The notes: generated by a model from the letters alone, not told the origin. Positions 26,675 to 36,795 are shown, numbered from the stretch's first letter. The stretch: DNA of 64,000 nucleotides from Melioribacteraceae bacterium (GCA_021739765.1 JAIPBD010000018.1:30968-94967), one strand, 5' to 3'. Numbers and translations are program-made.

Positions 26675-28873
26675 TCAATCGATTAACTCGAAGTGAACTT
26701 TTTTATCCCCCACTTCTAAATAAAAATCTCCCGCTTCCAAGTATCGCTTTCCATCACCATCAACATAGCTAAGATCGCGCATGGGCTCGATAACAAATTT
26801 ATAAATCATTTCTTCGCCTTTTTGGATTTGCTTCTTCTCGAAAAATTTCAATTCTTTCGCCGGTCGTGAGATTGAAGCTATGGGATCAGCAACAAACCAA
26901 AGAACCGCTTCTTTTCCATCATACGAACCATTATTACCTACTGTTATCTCAGCAATTAATTGCTCATCTTTTTTGATTTTTTCTTTCGACAACGTTATTT
27001 CACCGTAATCAAAATCAGTGTAGCTTAGTCCATGACCGAACCCGAAAAGCGGTCCGACGGGAATATCCTGATAATGCCCAATTCCCGGTCTTGCTGATTT
27101 TCTTTGATTATAGTGCATAGGAATTTGACCTGTAGTTTGGGGGAAGGTAATAGCCAGTTTACCGGAAGGATTTATTTTTCCCGAAAGAATCTCCGCAAGC
27201 GCTGATCCACCCGCAGTTCCGGGTTGCCATATTTCAATTATCGCATCTGCCATTTTGTTCAATCGAATCAGTTCTAATGGCCGTCCGCTTGAAAGTATTA
27301 AAACAACCGGTTTACCGGTTTTATGTAAAATTTCAACTAACTGCTCTTGAATTTCCGGGAGTGCAATAGAAGCACGCGAAGCGTTTTCACCGCTCCAATT
27401 CTTTTTCTCACCCAGAAACAAAAGAACTATATCTGAGTTCTTGGATATTTCCCTAGCTTGCTTAAATCCTGACGTATCATTGCCATCAAAATCGCATCCT
27501 AATTCATAGCGCAAGTTGGCAATTTTTCCAAATTCATTTAACATTCCTTCATACAAACTTTCCGTATCGTTCGATCTTCCCATTCCATCCCACGAACCCA
27601 TGATGTGGACTGAATCTTTCAGCATCGGACCAATCATAGCAATATTCTTCATGCCGGGTTTTATGGGTAAAACATCATTTTCATTTTTTAGCAAAACCAT
27701 CGATTCTGCGGCTAGATTTTTTGCTACAGCGATATATTCCGGTCTTAGATATCTATCCGTTTCCTCAACGACATCAACATAAGGTTGATCGAATAAGCCA
27801 AGTTGAAATTTGACTCTTAAAATTCTACGCACCGCTTCATCTATTACTTCCATTGGCACTTTCCCCTCTTCAACAAGAGCGGGTAAATTTTCAACGTAGA
27901 CGTCATCAACCATATCCATTTCTACGCCCGCCATAATCGCTTTGTATCCGGCCTCTTTTCTATCCTTAGCAACACCCTGATCAACCAGATTTCGAATCGA
28001 ACCCCAATCAGAGATAACAAATCCATCATGCTTCCATCTGTTTTTAAGTATTTCGGTAAGAGTATAATAATTCGCGGTCACGGGAATACCACTCAGATCA
28101 TTGAATCCGCTCATCACTGTTGCCGCACCGGCTTTGATTCCGGCTTCATAGGGAGGAAGAAATGTTTCCCATAATGTTTGCGAAGAAACATCACTGTAAA
28201 CATAATCCCTTCCGCCTTCTGATAAACTATAACCGACATAATGTTTTAAACACGCCGCGATTGTAAACTTATCTGAAAGTTTTTCACCCTGGTATCCGTT
28301 AACAGTCGCAACACAAAACTCTGAATTGACATAAGGATCTTCGCCATATCCTTCAGAAACTCGCCCCCACCTTGGATCTCGTGCTACATCAATCATCGGT
28401 GAAAAAGTCCAATCAAGACCCGATAACCAGGACTCTTTCGCGGCAATCGCACTTGCTTTTTGAACAAGCGATGTATTCCAAGAACATGCTTGAGCAAGTG
28501 GAATTGGGAAAATTGTTCTGTAGCCATGAATAATATCAAATCCGAAAATTATTGGAATTCCTAATCGGGTATCTTCCACAGCTTTGCGTTGAATTTGATT
28601 ACGGTAGATTGGACTCGTACTGCGATATAATAAAGAACCTATTTCGGGCTCAACTTCCTTCTCCAAAAGATCGATATTATTCGGATTTGCATTTGTCCCG
28701 TAAACTCTCTGATTCATCTGCATCACTTTCTCTTCGAGAGTCATTTGTCCTAATAGATCATTAATCTTTTCCTCGATAGCCGAATCATCATTTTGGCAAT
28801 ATATAACAGATACAAATCCATTTGGTATGGCAGTTAAGACGAATATAACTACAAGAATCCGTTTAAATATCAT
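26675..28873 (-). CDS. bglX: Exported GH3 beta-glucosidase, BglX type
   Basis: The product has 732 residues and colinear BglX-like architecture. An N-terminal export signal (about 1-27) precedes the GH3 barrel starting INDLLGQMTLEEKVMQMNQ, with KHYVGY and nucleophile D289 in VISDWGS. The second domain carries E496 in SGENASR, the BglX-type acid/base motif, and an FnIII-like end follows. It hydrolyses terminal beta-glucosyl residues from cello- or other gluco-oligosaccharides in the periplasm. It is the last gene of a unit starting with the symporter: 38 nt separate it from the upstream GH5 gene and a terminator follows at once. AAGGA precedes the ATG by 8 nt. Confidence 0.92.
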   Translation of the reverse strand: MIFKRILVVIFVLTAIPNGFVSVIYCQNDDSAIEEKINDLLGQMTLEEKVMQMNQRVYGTNANPNNIDLLEKEVEPEIGSLLYRSTSPIYRNQIQRKAVEDTRLGIPIIFGFDIIHGYRTIFPIPLAQACSWNTSLVQKASAIAAKESWLSGLDWTFSPMIDVARDPRWGRVSEGYGEDPYVNSEFCVATVNGYQGEKLSDKFTIAACLKHYVGYSLSEGGRDYVYSDVSSQTLWETFLPPYEAGIKAGAATVMSGFNDLSGIPVTANYYTLTEILKNRWKHDGFVISDWGSIRNLVDQGVAKDRKEAGYKAIMAGVEMDMVDDVYVENLPALVEEGKVPMEVIDEAVRRILRVKFQLGLFDQPYVDVVEETDRYLRPEYIAVAKNLAAESMVLLKNENDVLPIKPGMKNIAMIGPMLKDSVHIMGSWDGMGRSNDTESLYEGMLNEFGKIANLRYELGCDFDGNDTSGFKQAREISKNSDIVLLFLGEKKNWSGENASRASIALPEIQEQLVEILHKTGKPVVLILSSGRPLELIRLNKMADAIIEIWQPGTAGGSALAEILSGKINPSGKLAITFPQTTGQIPMHYNQRKSARPGIGHYQDIPVGPLFGFGHGLSYTDFDYGEITLSKEKIKKDEQLIAEITVGNNGSYDGKEAVLWFVADPIASISRPAKELKFFEKKQIQKGEEMIYKFVIEPMRDLSYVDGDGKRYLEAGDFYLEVGDKKVHFELID

Positions 28874-28911
28874 TTTGTCTTTTTCCTTTCTGAATTATTG
28901 ATCTTCGTTTA

Positions 28912-29955
28912 TTAATTCTTCTTTGGTTTATTTTCTGGGATTAGCGCATTAAGTATCGGTTCAAACCACTCATCTTTGTCTATATCGTAAACGATAAAAT
29001 CTGAATCAAATTGCCAGTAGCTCCAACTCCAACCAAGAGATTCGGCATGCCTCGCAACAAAACTTGTCCATCGAATTCGGGAAGGCAGCTCAGCTTTTTC
29101 ATAAGCCCCGAATTCACCGAGAGTTATGGGTCTGTTATATTTCTTGGACCATTTTTGGGCAATATCAAAATCATCAATAATCGCTTGCTCTTCTTCAGGC
29201 AAATTGGTCCAAGTAATTCCACTTAAATCTTTAGTATTCGATGACCAAGGCGCGCCTTGATGAGTGAATTGAATCGGTGAGTAATAATGAACGGCAATAA
29301 TAAGATTTCTGTCATTTTCAGGTAACTCAAGATCTTTGAGGTGCTTAATTTGGTTTCCATAAATTGGACCGATAAGAATCGTACGATCGGGGTTACTTTC
29401 TCGAAGTAATGCCAGCGCTTCTTTATGTATTTCATTCCAGATTTCCGGGTTCATATTTGGTTCATTGGCGATTTCAAATAGAACTGAACTTGGCGAATCT
29501 TTGTAATGCTCGGCAATTTGTTTCCACATTGAAAGGAACATCGGTTTATTTCCGAGAGGATCTTCCTGCATAGCGTGATGTTCATGAAAATCTATTATCG
29601 CCATCAGATTGTTCTCCAAAGATTGCGTAACCGCCCAATCCAATGTTTTGAAGAATTTCTGATCAAGTTTAAAATCCACATCATTTAGAGAAAACTTAAA
29701 TGGCATAATTACGATTCTAACATTGTCGAATCCGGCATTTTTAATCAAACGAAAATGTTTGTCCTTCATTCTGGCTTTATCCGCAAAATGCCAGAGTGAA
29801 TCGTAGCCGATAATATTTACTCCACGACCCAGTTTCGTATTTTGTTCAAACGCAAAACCTTCGACCAATGAACCTTGAGCTGACAGGGTTGGATTAATCA
29901 ATCCAAAAACAGCGATTATAAAAATTGTAAATCCGTATCTCATATCATTCTTCAT
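28912..29955 (-). CDS. Exported GH5 cellulase/endoglucanase-like enzyme
   Basis: The product has 347 residues, nearly all one GH5 barrel after a signal peptide ending LSAQ. Acid/base is E165 in EIANEPN and nucleophile E281 in LGEFGAY; DFHEHH on strand 3, AVHYYSP and SWSYWQFD near the end also fit. There is no carbohydrate-binding module and no T9SS tail, so it probably acts in the periplasm on imported oligosaccharides, unlike the secreted GH5 at 8.4 kb. Family members cleave beta-1,4-glucan or related chains. It is 29 nt from the isomerase gene upstream and 38 nt from bglX downstream. Confidence 0.88.
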   Translation of the reverse strand: MKNDMRYGFTIFIIAVFGLINPTLSAQGSLVEGFAFEQNTKLGRGVNIIGYDSLWHFADKARMKDKHFRLIKNAGFDNVRIVIMPFKFSLNDVDFKLDQKFFKTLDWAVTQSLENNLMAIIDFHEHHAMQEDPLGNKPMFLSMWKQIAEHYKDSPSSVLFEIANEPNMNPEIWNEIHKEALALLRESNPDRTILIGPIYGNQIKHLKDLELPENDRNLIIAVHYYSPIQFTHQGAPWSSNTKDLSGITWTNLPEEEQAIIDDFDIAQKWSKKYNRPITLGEFGAYEKAELPSRIRWTSFVARHAESLGWSWSYWQFDSDFIVYDIDKDEWFEPILNALIPENKPKKN

Positions 29956-29984
29956 TTTATTTACACGATAATTTATTACTCGAA

Positions 29985-30926
29985 TTATTGATATACTTCA
30001 TCGATGGCTATGTTAAGTTCACGGATCATTTCAGGAACTAATTTAAATGGATCGTATGGAACACCTTTTACGAAAAGTGTTTCAACCGGTACATAGCCTG
30101 AATAACCGCCATCCTTTATAATTTGAACTACTTTTCGGAAATCGGTTCTAACATTATTTCCGATTCCAAATACACTTTCCTTCACTTGCCAGTTAATTGC
30201 ATAAGGCACAACTTTAGCAATATCTTTATAAGGATCTTCTGTTTTAAAATTACCGATGTCCACGATCAAGCCTGCCCATTTTGAGTCGACAGCGTCTAAA
30301 ACATAAATACATTGTTCCGCGGTTTGCAGCATTTCACCATGATTTTGAATTCCTATTTTCACACCGTATTGTTCTCCGAATGCAGCCAGTTCTTTGTAGC
30401 ATTCAATCATCCATCCTGCAACTTCTTCCCATTTATCCTCATATCCTTTTGGAATTGCTCCGGCGAAAACACGCACAATCGGGGCCCCCATTTTGGAAGC
30501 GGCAACAATCCAATCCTTCGCCAATTGAACTCCGGCTGCTCGAACTTCGGGATCAGGTGAAGCAAAATTGTTACGAATTCCTGTTCCGCTTATTACAATT
30601 CTTAAATCCGCTGCATAATTTTTAAATTTTTCGAGATACTCATCGGAGGGCACTTCCGGATAAGTAGGGAAAAAATATGCCGTAGGATCAAGTGCATGTA
30701 TGTTTTGTGTCGCGCACCAGTCCAAAAGATTAAATAAAGTATAAACTTGTTGATTATCACCATGCGAATCTCGCGCCATCATTAAATCGCTGAAGGAATA
30801 TGCATTCAATGACAATTTTATTGGGAGGTTTTTATTTTGCTGGGCACATAAACTAATTTGAATTAATGCAAATATGATTAAAACTATAATTCTAACATAA
30901 TTATTCATATTCTTTTTTATTTTCAT
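29985..30926 (-). CDS. Exported sugar isomerase/epimerase-like TIM-barrel protein
   Basis: The product has 313 residues. It belongs to the xylose-isomerase-like TIM barrel superfamily (IolE/hydroxypyruvate isomerase type): LSLNAYSFSDLM at the first strand, IVRVFAG, VKIGIQNHGEM, AGLIVDIGNF and a late YVPVETLF carrying metal-ligand-type Glu, His and Asp. An N-terminal signal (IFALIQISLCAQ) predicts export, which is less common than cytosolic relatives. The substrate is not predictable. GAGGAA lies 8 nt before the ATG at 30926. It sits in the operon between the TolB-like and GH5 genes. Confidence 0.8.
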   Translation of the reverse strand: MKIKKNMNNYVRIIVLIIFALIQISLCAQQNKNLPIKLSLNAYSFSDLMMARDSHGDNQQVYTLFNLLDWCATQNIHALDPTAYFFPTYPEVPSDEYLEKFKNYAADLRIVISGTGIRNNFASPDPEVRAAGVQLAKDWIVAASKMGAPIVRVFAGAIPKGYEDKWEEVAGWMIECYKELAAFGEQYGVKIGIQNHGEMLQTAEQCIYVLDAVDSKWAGLIVDIGNFKTEDPYKDIAKVVPYAINWQVKESVFGIGNNVRTDFRKVVQIIKDGGYSGYVPVETLFVKGVPYDPFKLVPEMIRELNIAIDEVYQ

Positions 30927-30941
30927 AATTTAAATTCCTCT

Positions 30942-32459
30942 TTATTCAAAATATCCATTGCTCACGAAAGCAATTTTTTTACCGTCAGGCGACCAGCTCG
31001 GAACATTTATGGTTCCTTGCCCACCATATAAATATCCAATTACTTTAACCTCTCCTCCTTCAATTGGCATCAAACGAATATACACTCTTTCATAGAAAGG
31101 GTGACTATCAGCCGGGACTTCTTTAGGGAAAGAAACAAAAACCAACCACTTATTATCGGGGGAAACATGGGGAAACCAATCGTTCAATTCATCGAATGTT
31201 AGTTGTGTCTGATTACCGCCATCGGCGTCCATTCTCCAAACTTGCATTGTACCGGTTCTTGTTGAATTGAAGTAAATATATTTGCCATCCGGAGAATATT
31301 CGGAACCGTCATCTAATCCTTTTGTATCGGTCAACTGTTCTTCTTCACCACCATCCACAGAAATTCTAAAAATGTTGTAAGCACCGTCTCTCTCCGCCGT
31401 ATAAATCAAAAACTTATTATCGGGAGACCACCCATGCAGGTAAGAAGGTCCAAAATCCGTAATTCTTTTGGGAACACCGCCTTCGACCGGTAAAGTATAA
31501 ATAATAGATTTTCCATCATCATCGGCACTATGATGACTTATCGCAATTTGTTTTCCATCGAACGTAAGAACGTGATCATTATTATTCCTATCCGCAAAAT
31601 CTGTATTTAGAACTGATGATACGCCAGTTTCGAGATCAAAATTATAAAGCAATCCATCATGATTATATATTAGCGTTCTGCCATCCGGAGTCCAGTTTGG
31701 CGCCTGCCAAGAACCGGTTGAACTACCCACAATTCTACGATGCCCGCTTTCAACTTCCATCACTTCCAAATTGCTGCCCAAATATTCTTGATATTGAACT
31801 AAAGTTTCAGGAGCTATATTGAATATTCTCGTATTACTGAATACAACTTCTTCGGAGAAATTATCGTTGTGCGAACAAATAAATAGACCGGCATATAATT
31901 CTTCACCAATATCAAAATTTTCAATTTTCTCCGTTACATATTCATTTCCAAATTGGGCAACCGACATAATAATCGAGCTTCCCTTTCGTTCTAGTTGAAG
32001 AACATCGGGACCATTTAATTCAAATTTAATCTCTTCAATATCCTCGCCATAATTCCTTCTGAATTGCAAAGCTGTCAAACCATCACCGTGAACCGTGCAA
32101 GAGATCATCGCAGAACTGCTATCCATTGAGGATCTAAACATAATTCCGGTTTTACGGTGTAGTTCGTGTCCTTCGCCAACGAATTGCACTTGTGATTGAA
32201 CTATAAAATCGCCATTCATTTTTTTTGACAAAAATGTAAAACTATCTTTTCCGAACCAGATATTCGCACCCGATCCGCTCAAATGATAAGTTTGATCCGG
32301 TTCATTATAGCTTGCCTTTCCGGGAATAGAAGGCGCGCCAACATCATTGAAATTCTCGAAAGCTCCCATTTTAGTTCCTATGATTTGTGCGTTTATATTC
32401 AAAAGTGTTATTGCCGTTATGGCAATCAATTTAAAAACCAACTTCATTCCAGTATTCAT
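30942..32459 (-). CDS. Exported DUF1349-like domain fused to TolB-type beta-propeller
   Basis: The product has 505 residues with a signal peptide ending NINAQ. Residues about 20-215 resemble the DUF1349 concanavalin-like jelly roll (IWFGKDSFTF, KTGIMFRSS, LYAGLFICSHN). Residues about 225-500 form PD40/TolB propeller repeats (NWTPDGRTLIY, GWSPDNKFLIYTAERDG, EYSPDGKYIYFNS, HVSPDNKWLVFVS, SWSPDGKKIAFVS). No catalytic residues are evident; a sugar-binding or scaffold role is inferred. Its first domain is visibly related to the next gene upstream (32506-33156), so the two are partial paralogues. AGAGGA precedes the ATG by 5 nt. Confidence 0.8.
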   Translation of the reverse strand: MNTGMKLVFKLIAITAITLLNINAQIIGTKMGAFENFNDVGAPSIPGKASYNEPDQTYHLSGSGANIWFGKDSFTFLSKKMNGDFIVQSQVQFVGEGHELHRKTGIMFRSSMDSSSAMISCTVHGDGLTALQFRRNYGEDIEEIKFELNGPDVLQLERKGSSIIMSVAQFGNEYVTEKIENFDIGEELYAGLFICSHNDNFSEEVVFSNTRIFNIAPETLVQYQEYLGSNLEVMEVESGHRRIVGSSTGSWQAPNWTPDGRTLIYNHDGLLYNFDLETGVSSVLNTDFADRNNNDHVLTFDGKQIAISHHSADDDGKSIIYTLPVEGGVPKRITDFGPSYLHGWSPDNKFLIYTAERDGAYNIFRISVDGGEEEQLTDTKGLDDGSEYSPDGKYIYFNSTRTGTMQVWRMDADGGNQTQLTFDELNDWFPHVSPDNKWLVFVSFPKEVPADSHPFYERVYIRLMPIEGGEVKVIGYLYGGQGTINVPSWSPDGKKIAFVSNGYFE

Positions 32460-32505
32460 TCTGTTCCTCTCAGCTTATTTATTTAATTAGTAACACGAAA
32501 AATCT

Positions 32506-33156
32506 TTATAGTTCAAAAATCGAACTGAAAGTTGCCGTTGTAGATTTATTAATATTGTGCGAAGTTACAGCCAATCCAACAAATAATTTAACCGGTAGCT
32601 TAAGTTCAAATTGAGTATATTTTTTCCAATTTTCACCATCCGTACCGGCAAAACCGGAAAAGACTTGACCGGTTCTTTTAAGTCGAATCCAAGTTTCGGG
32701 ATAATTTACCGGAAATTCGGGGAGACCTTCACAACTCTCGGGGTAAATGGCCTCCATTTCACCGCCCTTTGTAGCTCTAAACTGAAATTCGTATCCTCCA
32801 TTATTTTTATTTCGCGCGTTATTATCGGGAAATACTTGAAAAAAAATGTGTTTACTCTCTTCGGTTAGATCCTCTCTTGCCATTATGCCTGCTTTTGTAT
32901 AAAGATCGGTCGGGTCAAGATTTTCAATTTTAGTGCAAATATCAAAATTCCAATCATGCCCGAAATAGGAAAAATGAAATTCATCCTTTCTCCCCCATAT
33001 ATCTTCTCCACATGCGGTTATTTTAATTTGTTCATTTGAAGATTCAACGCTTCCAAGAACCAGAGGTGCGGGTTTGCCGATATCAATATGTTTAAAACTG
33101 TTCATTGGAATCCGAACTGTTTTAACAACTTTTAAATTTAATTTTTTGTCATTCAA
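32506..33156 (-). CDS. DUF1349 concanavalin-like protein, cytoplasmic
   Basis: The product has 216 residues and no signal peptide. Motifs GEDIWGRKDEFHF, YTKAGIMARED, WIRLKRTG and VGLAVTSHN place it in the DUF1349/YesU-like jelly-roll family, often coded in plant-polysaccharide loci. The start is TTG with GAGG 5 nt upstream. It lies 15 nt after the GH105-like gene and 46 nt before the TolB-fusion gene, whose first domain is its paralogue. YesU-like proteins have no established reaction; a lectin-like or hydrolase role would be a guess. Confidence 0.75.
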   Translation of the reverse strand: MNDKKLNLKVVKTVRIPMNSFKHIDIGKPAPLVLGSVESSNEQIKITACGEDIWGRKDEFHFSYFGHDWNFDICTKIENLDPTDLYTKAGIMAREDLTEESKHIFFQVFPDNNARNKNNGGYEFQFRATKGGEMEAIYPESCEGLPEFPVNYPETWIRLKRTGQVFSGFAGTDGENWKKYTQFELKLPVKLFVGLAVTSHNINKSTTATFSSIFEL

Positions 33157-33171
33157 TCCTACCTCGTTATT

Positions 33172-34251
33172 TTAATTCTCTTTGTTTCGGCTAAGTTCTT
33201 TAAGCTTATTTCTGGCAGATTCCATCATTATATAGAACGCTTGTCCTTCCGCAGCTCTTCCGGGCGAGTTGAAATAAGGAGCGCCACAAACACCCTGGAC
33301 AAATCCATTTTCATCTATTTTATTTCTTACCGCAGAACGCATTAATTCAGCTTTGGGCATAAATTGACTTTCCAGCCACCCACTCTTAATTCCACAATAT
33401 ATTGTGTAGGCGACCATCTGGGATAGATTAGTTTCAATAAAACTGTTTTTATCATCTATTATATTGTGAAATAATCCATCCTTTCTTAAAAACTTTAGAC
33501 AACCTTCCAAATTTTCAATTAGATAAATGATTAAAATTTCACGCTCTTTTTCATATTCGACCGGTAATAAATTTATAACTCGACAAATGCCAACCAGCGC
33601 CCAACCATTCCCGACACCCCAGAACTTCTCATTTATAAATTCTTTTTTATCATCGTGCCATCTATGTGAATACAATCTCGCATTGCTATTCCATAAAATT
33701 TCTCGCATTCCTACAATCTGTTTTATTGCTTCAGCAAAATTATTCGCCGCTGCCAAAAAAGGCGGAGCCATATACATTGAATCAATCCAAATCTCAGGTG
33801 AATTAATTGTGTGATAAAGAATTCCGTTGTTTGATCTTGGGGCAGATTCAACCAAATAATTCAACATTTTTTCGGCGGCAAATATCAAAACGTTATCACC
33901 CGTAATTTTCGCGGCGTGAAGTAAAGCTTCGCCTGAAGCGGCGGGATCAGTAACTCCGTTATCGGTATATAAAACTGAAAGCCTTCCATCCTCGGTTTGA
34001 CGAAGAACTGATTCATAAGCCATCAGAACAACTGTTTCAATATCGCCACACTCTAAGAAAGCTTGCGCGGAAACTCCTTGTTCCCAGGAAGCACGTTGCA
34101 TCGATAGAAGTGCATTTTTAACTTTGCGGAGAATTTGCACATCATCGGAAGGGTTTATGCTACCGTCAACCGCACAACCACCCAATAATGACGGGGAAAT
34201 AGTGGCACCTCCCATCAAGACAGCACCTTGTATAAATTTGCGCCTTCTCAT
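33172..34251 (-). CDS. GH105/GH88-like unsaturated uronyl hydrolase, Tat lipoprotein
   Basis: The product has about 359 residues from the ATG at 34251; an in-frame TTG at 34266 is less likely because the twin-arginine motif RRRKFIQG then lies right at the N-terminus. The signal ends SLLGGC, predicting a Tat-exported lipoprotein. The rest is an (alpha/alpha)6 barrel like GH105/YteR: MQRASWEQGV near the start, WIDSMYMAPPFLAAA, WGVGNGWALVGICRV, NLSQMVAYTIY and GRAAEGQAFYIMM. GH88/GH105 enzymes remove unsaturated uronic acid left by polysaccharide lyases, acting by hydration at a catalytic Asp. The match to YteR is partial, so the exact reaction is uncertain. Confidence 0.75.
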   Translation of the reverse strand: MRRRKFIQGAVLMGGATISPSLLGGCAVDGSINPSDDVQILRKVKNALLSMQRASWEQGVSAQAFLECGDIETVVLMAYESVLRQTEDGRLSVLYTDNGVTDPAASGEALLHAAKITGDNVLIFAAEKMLNYLVESAPRSNNGILYHTINSPEIWIDSMYMAPPFLAAANNFAEAIKQIVGMREILWNSNARLYSHRWHDDKKEFINEKFWGVGNGWALVGICRVINLLPVEYEKEREILIIYLIENLEGCLKFLRKDGLFHNIIDDKNSFIETNLSQMVAYTIYCGIKSGWLESQFMPKAELMRSAVRNKIDENGFVQGVCGAPYFNSPGRAAEGQAFYIMMESARNKLKELSRNKEN

Positions 34252-34419
34252 AAACGATTGATTCAATCTCCAATTTTTACAGAATTCTATTCGATGTTAC
34301 ATTCTTTCGGATAATTCTTTCATCATTTAACTCGAATAATTAAATTTTTTATTAATACATCCAAGTTTTTTAATCATTATGCGACATTTATCGAAGATCA
34401 ATTCTCGATTAACTTCTAT

Positions 34420-36795
34420 TTATTTCAGTATTATCATTTTCTTAACTTCCGTAAAATGATCCGTTTCTATCTGGTAGAAATAAACACCACTCGGTAAATT
34501 TGAACCATCGAACGAAAATTCATAAACTCCACTTTGTTTTTCTTCATTCACCGGAATGGAAATAACTTCTCCTAATGAATTAACTATCTTGAGTTTTACA
34601 AAACCCTTTTCGGCCAATGAATAAGAAATATTTGTCGAAGGATTAAACGGATTCGGATGATTTTGGAATAAGCGAAACTCAAAAACTTCCAGAATATCTT
34701 CGTCTTCAATATCCGTTGGAACGTTGGTTAAAGTTAAAGTATCTTCCGTAACAACAACTCCGCCAACCATTGCTTTTGCATATAAAATGTTATTTGTTAA
34801 ACTGATATCATCCCACTGAAAACGAGTGTTATTTAATGGTCCGGCATTTTTAGTTCTAACCCCAAATGAATTTTCGCCCAAACCATTAAAAAGTTCAACT
34901 TCTTCCGCGTTGCTGTAAACCCAAACATCTTTTGCTCCACCGTCTTCAAATCTATCCAACCAGGTTTCGGAAACAATGTATACCATCGGTGATTTTTCAG
35001 GGCTTGTGTAGTGTGATTTGTAAAAGTAAGCTACGTCTTTAGGGGTTTTTCTGTCGTGCATGAACAAACCTTTCTGATTCATATATGGAATAGGGTTTGT
35101 TGATCGGTCTCTTCTCGGTGAGGCAAAATCAAACGCGATCCAGCTCAGATGCCCGGGACAAATATTTTTATTTTGTTCTCCGCGTGCAGTTTTGTATTCG
35201 TGGTAAATTCCGGCATATTCTTGACTCCATTTGGGAGCGTCTTCATTATGATCCCATAATGTAATACTTGAACCGTATTCACCAATCAGTTTTAAGGGAT
35301 TATAACTGGTATAAACTCCCGAATACCAACCACTCCAATCTTGGGGTGAATAGACATCCACTAAACTCCAATTAGAAGAAAATCTAAGGTTACACGAAGT
35401 TGTCGGCCTCGTCGGATCCAATTCCTTTGCGAGAGAATTCAGTTCGGTAAAAAAAGTATTTGTATAAGCTTCGCTGGCTTCCGAGCTTTGATCTGATTCG
35501 TTACCCAATCCCCATAATATTACACTTGGGTGATTATAATGTTCGGTGATCATTTCCGTTAATTGCTGCTTAGCGTTATCAATAAATTCGGGTTGTTCAG
35601 AGATACAAGACGCAACCGGAATTTCGAGCCACACAAATATTCCCAAACTATCACAAGCATTAAGAATTGCTTCGTCTGCCGGATAATGCGCATGGCGCAA
35701 AAAGTTAATTCCCAAACTTTTAATTATCTCTACATCTTCTCTATGTTGAGCGTCAGTAAGAGCGTAGCCGAATCCTTCGCGATCTTGATGCCTGTTCGTT
35801 CCGCGTAAAAATAGTTTTTCCCCGTTTATTTGGAATGCGGCTACATTTCTCAATACAAACCATCTAAATCCAAGAGGATTTGTTACATGATCAAGAACGG
35901 TTGTTCCGATAGAAACTTTTGTCTCCGCCGTGTATAAATAAGGACTGTCGGGTGACCATAATTTTGGTGATGAAATATTATCGCTTAAATGTTCATATGA
36001 AGCCGTATCGTTTGCCGCAATTTCTACGGAAGCTGTAATTGTTTTTATTACCGCGTTCTTATCATCATAAATATTTGTTGTAATTGTAAATTGCTGAGTT
36101 GTGTTTGTAAAGTTTATAATTTCAGATATGACCTTTACATTTGCAGAACTTTCGGAAACTTCAGGAGTTGAAATAAGGACTTTCTTAATTTTTACATCAC
36201 CGGTTTTAATTAACCAGACGTCACGATAAATTCCACCATAAACCGCAAAGTCAAAAGAAGCCGGATAAGGATTAAAAGGAACTTGCATAAAAGGAGCAAC
36301 TTGAGAGTTGTTTGAGTTATCAACCTTTACGGAAATAATGTTTTGATCCGAACCGAAATTCGCGTAGTCAGTAATATCGAATGAAAACATAGTGTATCCG
36401 CCTCTATGCTGACCTAAATACTGCCCGTTAATCCAAACATCGGCAATTAAACATGCTGCATCAAATTGCAAAAAAATCTTTTTCCCAATATCTGTCGAAT
36501 CGATATTGAGCGATTTTCTGTACCAACCGATTCCTTTGTACATTGAGGGTCCCGTAAAAACATCGTCATGAACGCCATCTATACCACCATTGTAGTCATG
36601 AGGAATTGTAATATCATACCATTGAGAATCATCATAATTTACTTGTGAGGCTTCAGCAATATCTTCGCGAATGAATTTCCATCCGTCATTGTTAATATTA
36701 ACTTTTTCACGGCCTGATTGGGCGACCGAAATCGTAGACAAAAATGTGAAAAAAACAAATGCCGAGACTAAAGAATATTGTATTCGTTCTTTCAT
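34420..36795 (-). CDS. Secreted GH2 beta-galactosidase-type enzyme with T9SS tail
   Basis: The product has 791 residues. A signal peptide ends SVAQ. The sugar-binding domain (about 30-200, IPHDYNGG, YKGIGWYRKSL, GGIYRDVWL) is followed by an Ig-like domain (about 205-315) and TIM barrel (about 316-600) with acid/base E433 in LGNESD and nucleophile E506 in IGEYGSS. A further beta domain and a T9SS tail follow, here with the variant NHPNPFNPST. Family activities include beta-galactosidase, beta-mannosidase and beta-glucuronidase; no residue seen settles which. The outer-surface location implies trimming of polymer side groups. A 153-nt gap separates it from the GH105-like gene and may hold an internal promoter. 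Confidence 0.86.
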   Translation of the reverse strand: MKERIQYSLVSAFVFFTFLSTISVAQSGREKVNINNDGWKFIREDIAEASQVNYDDSQWYDITIPHDYNGGIDGVHDDVFTGPSMYKGIGWYRKSLNIDSTDIGKKIFLQFDAACLIADVWINGQYLGQHRGGYTMFSFDITDYANFGSDQNIISVKVDNSNNSQVAPFMQVPFNPYPASFDFAVYGGIYRDVWLIKTGDVKIKKVLISTPEVSESSANVKVISEIINFTNTTQQFTITTNIYDDKNAVIKTITASVEIAANDTASYEHLSDNISSPKLWSPDSPYLYTAETKVSIGTTVLDHVTNPLGFRWFVLRNVAAFQINGEKLFLRGTNRHQDREGFGYALTDAQHREDVEIIKSLGINFLRHAHYPADEAILNACDSLGIFVWLEIPVASCISEQPEFIDNAKQQLTEMITEHYNHPSVILWGLGNESDQSSEASEAYTNTFFTELNSLAKELDPTRPTTSCNLRFSSNWSLVDVYSPQDWSGWYSGVYTSYNPLKLIGEYGSSITLWDHNEDAPKWSQEYAGIYHEYKTARGEQNKNICPGHLSWIAFDFASPRRDRSTNPIPYMNQKGLFMHDRKTPKDVAYFYKSHYTSPEKSPMVYIVSETWLDRFEDGGAKDVWVYSNAEEVELFNGLGENSFGVRTKNAGPLNNTRFQWDDISLTNNILYAKAMVGGVVVTEDTLTLTNVPTDIEDEDILEVFEFRLFQNHPNPFNPSTNISYSLAEKGFVKLKIVNSLGEVISIPVNEEKQSGVYEFSFDGSNLPSGVYFYQIETDHFTEVKKMIILK

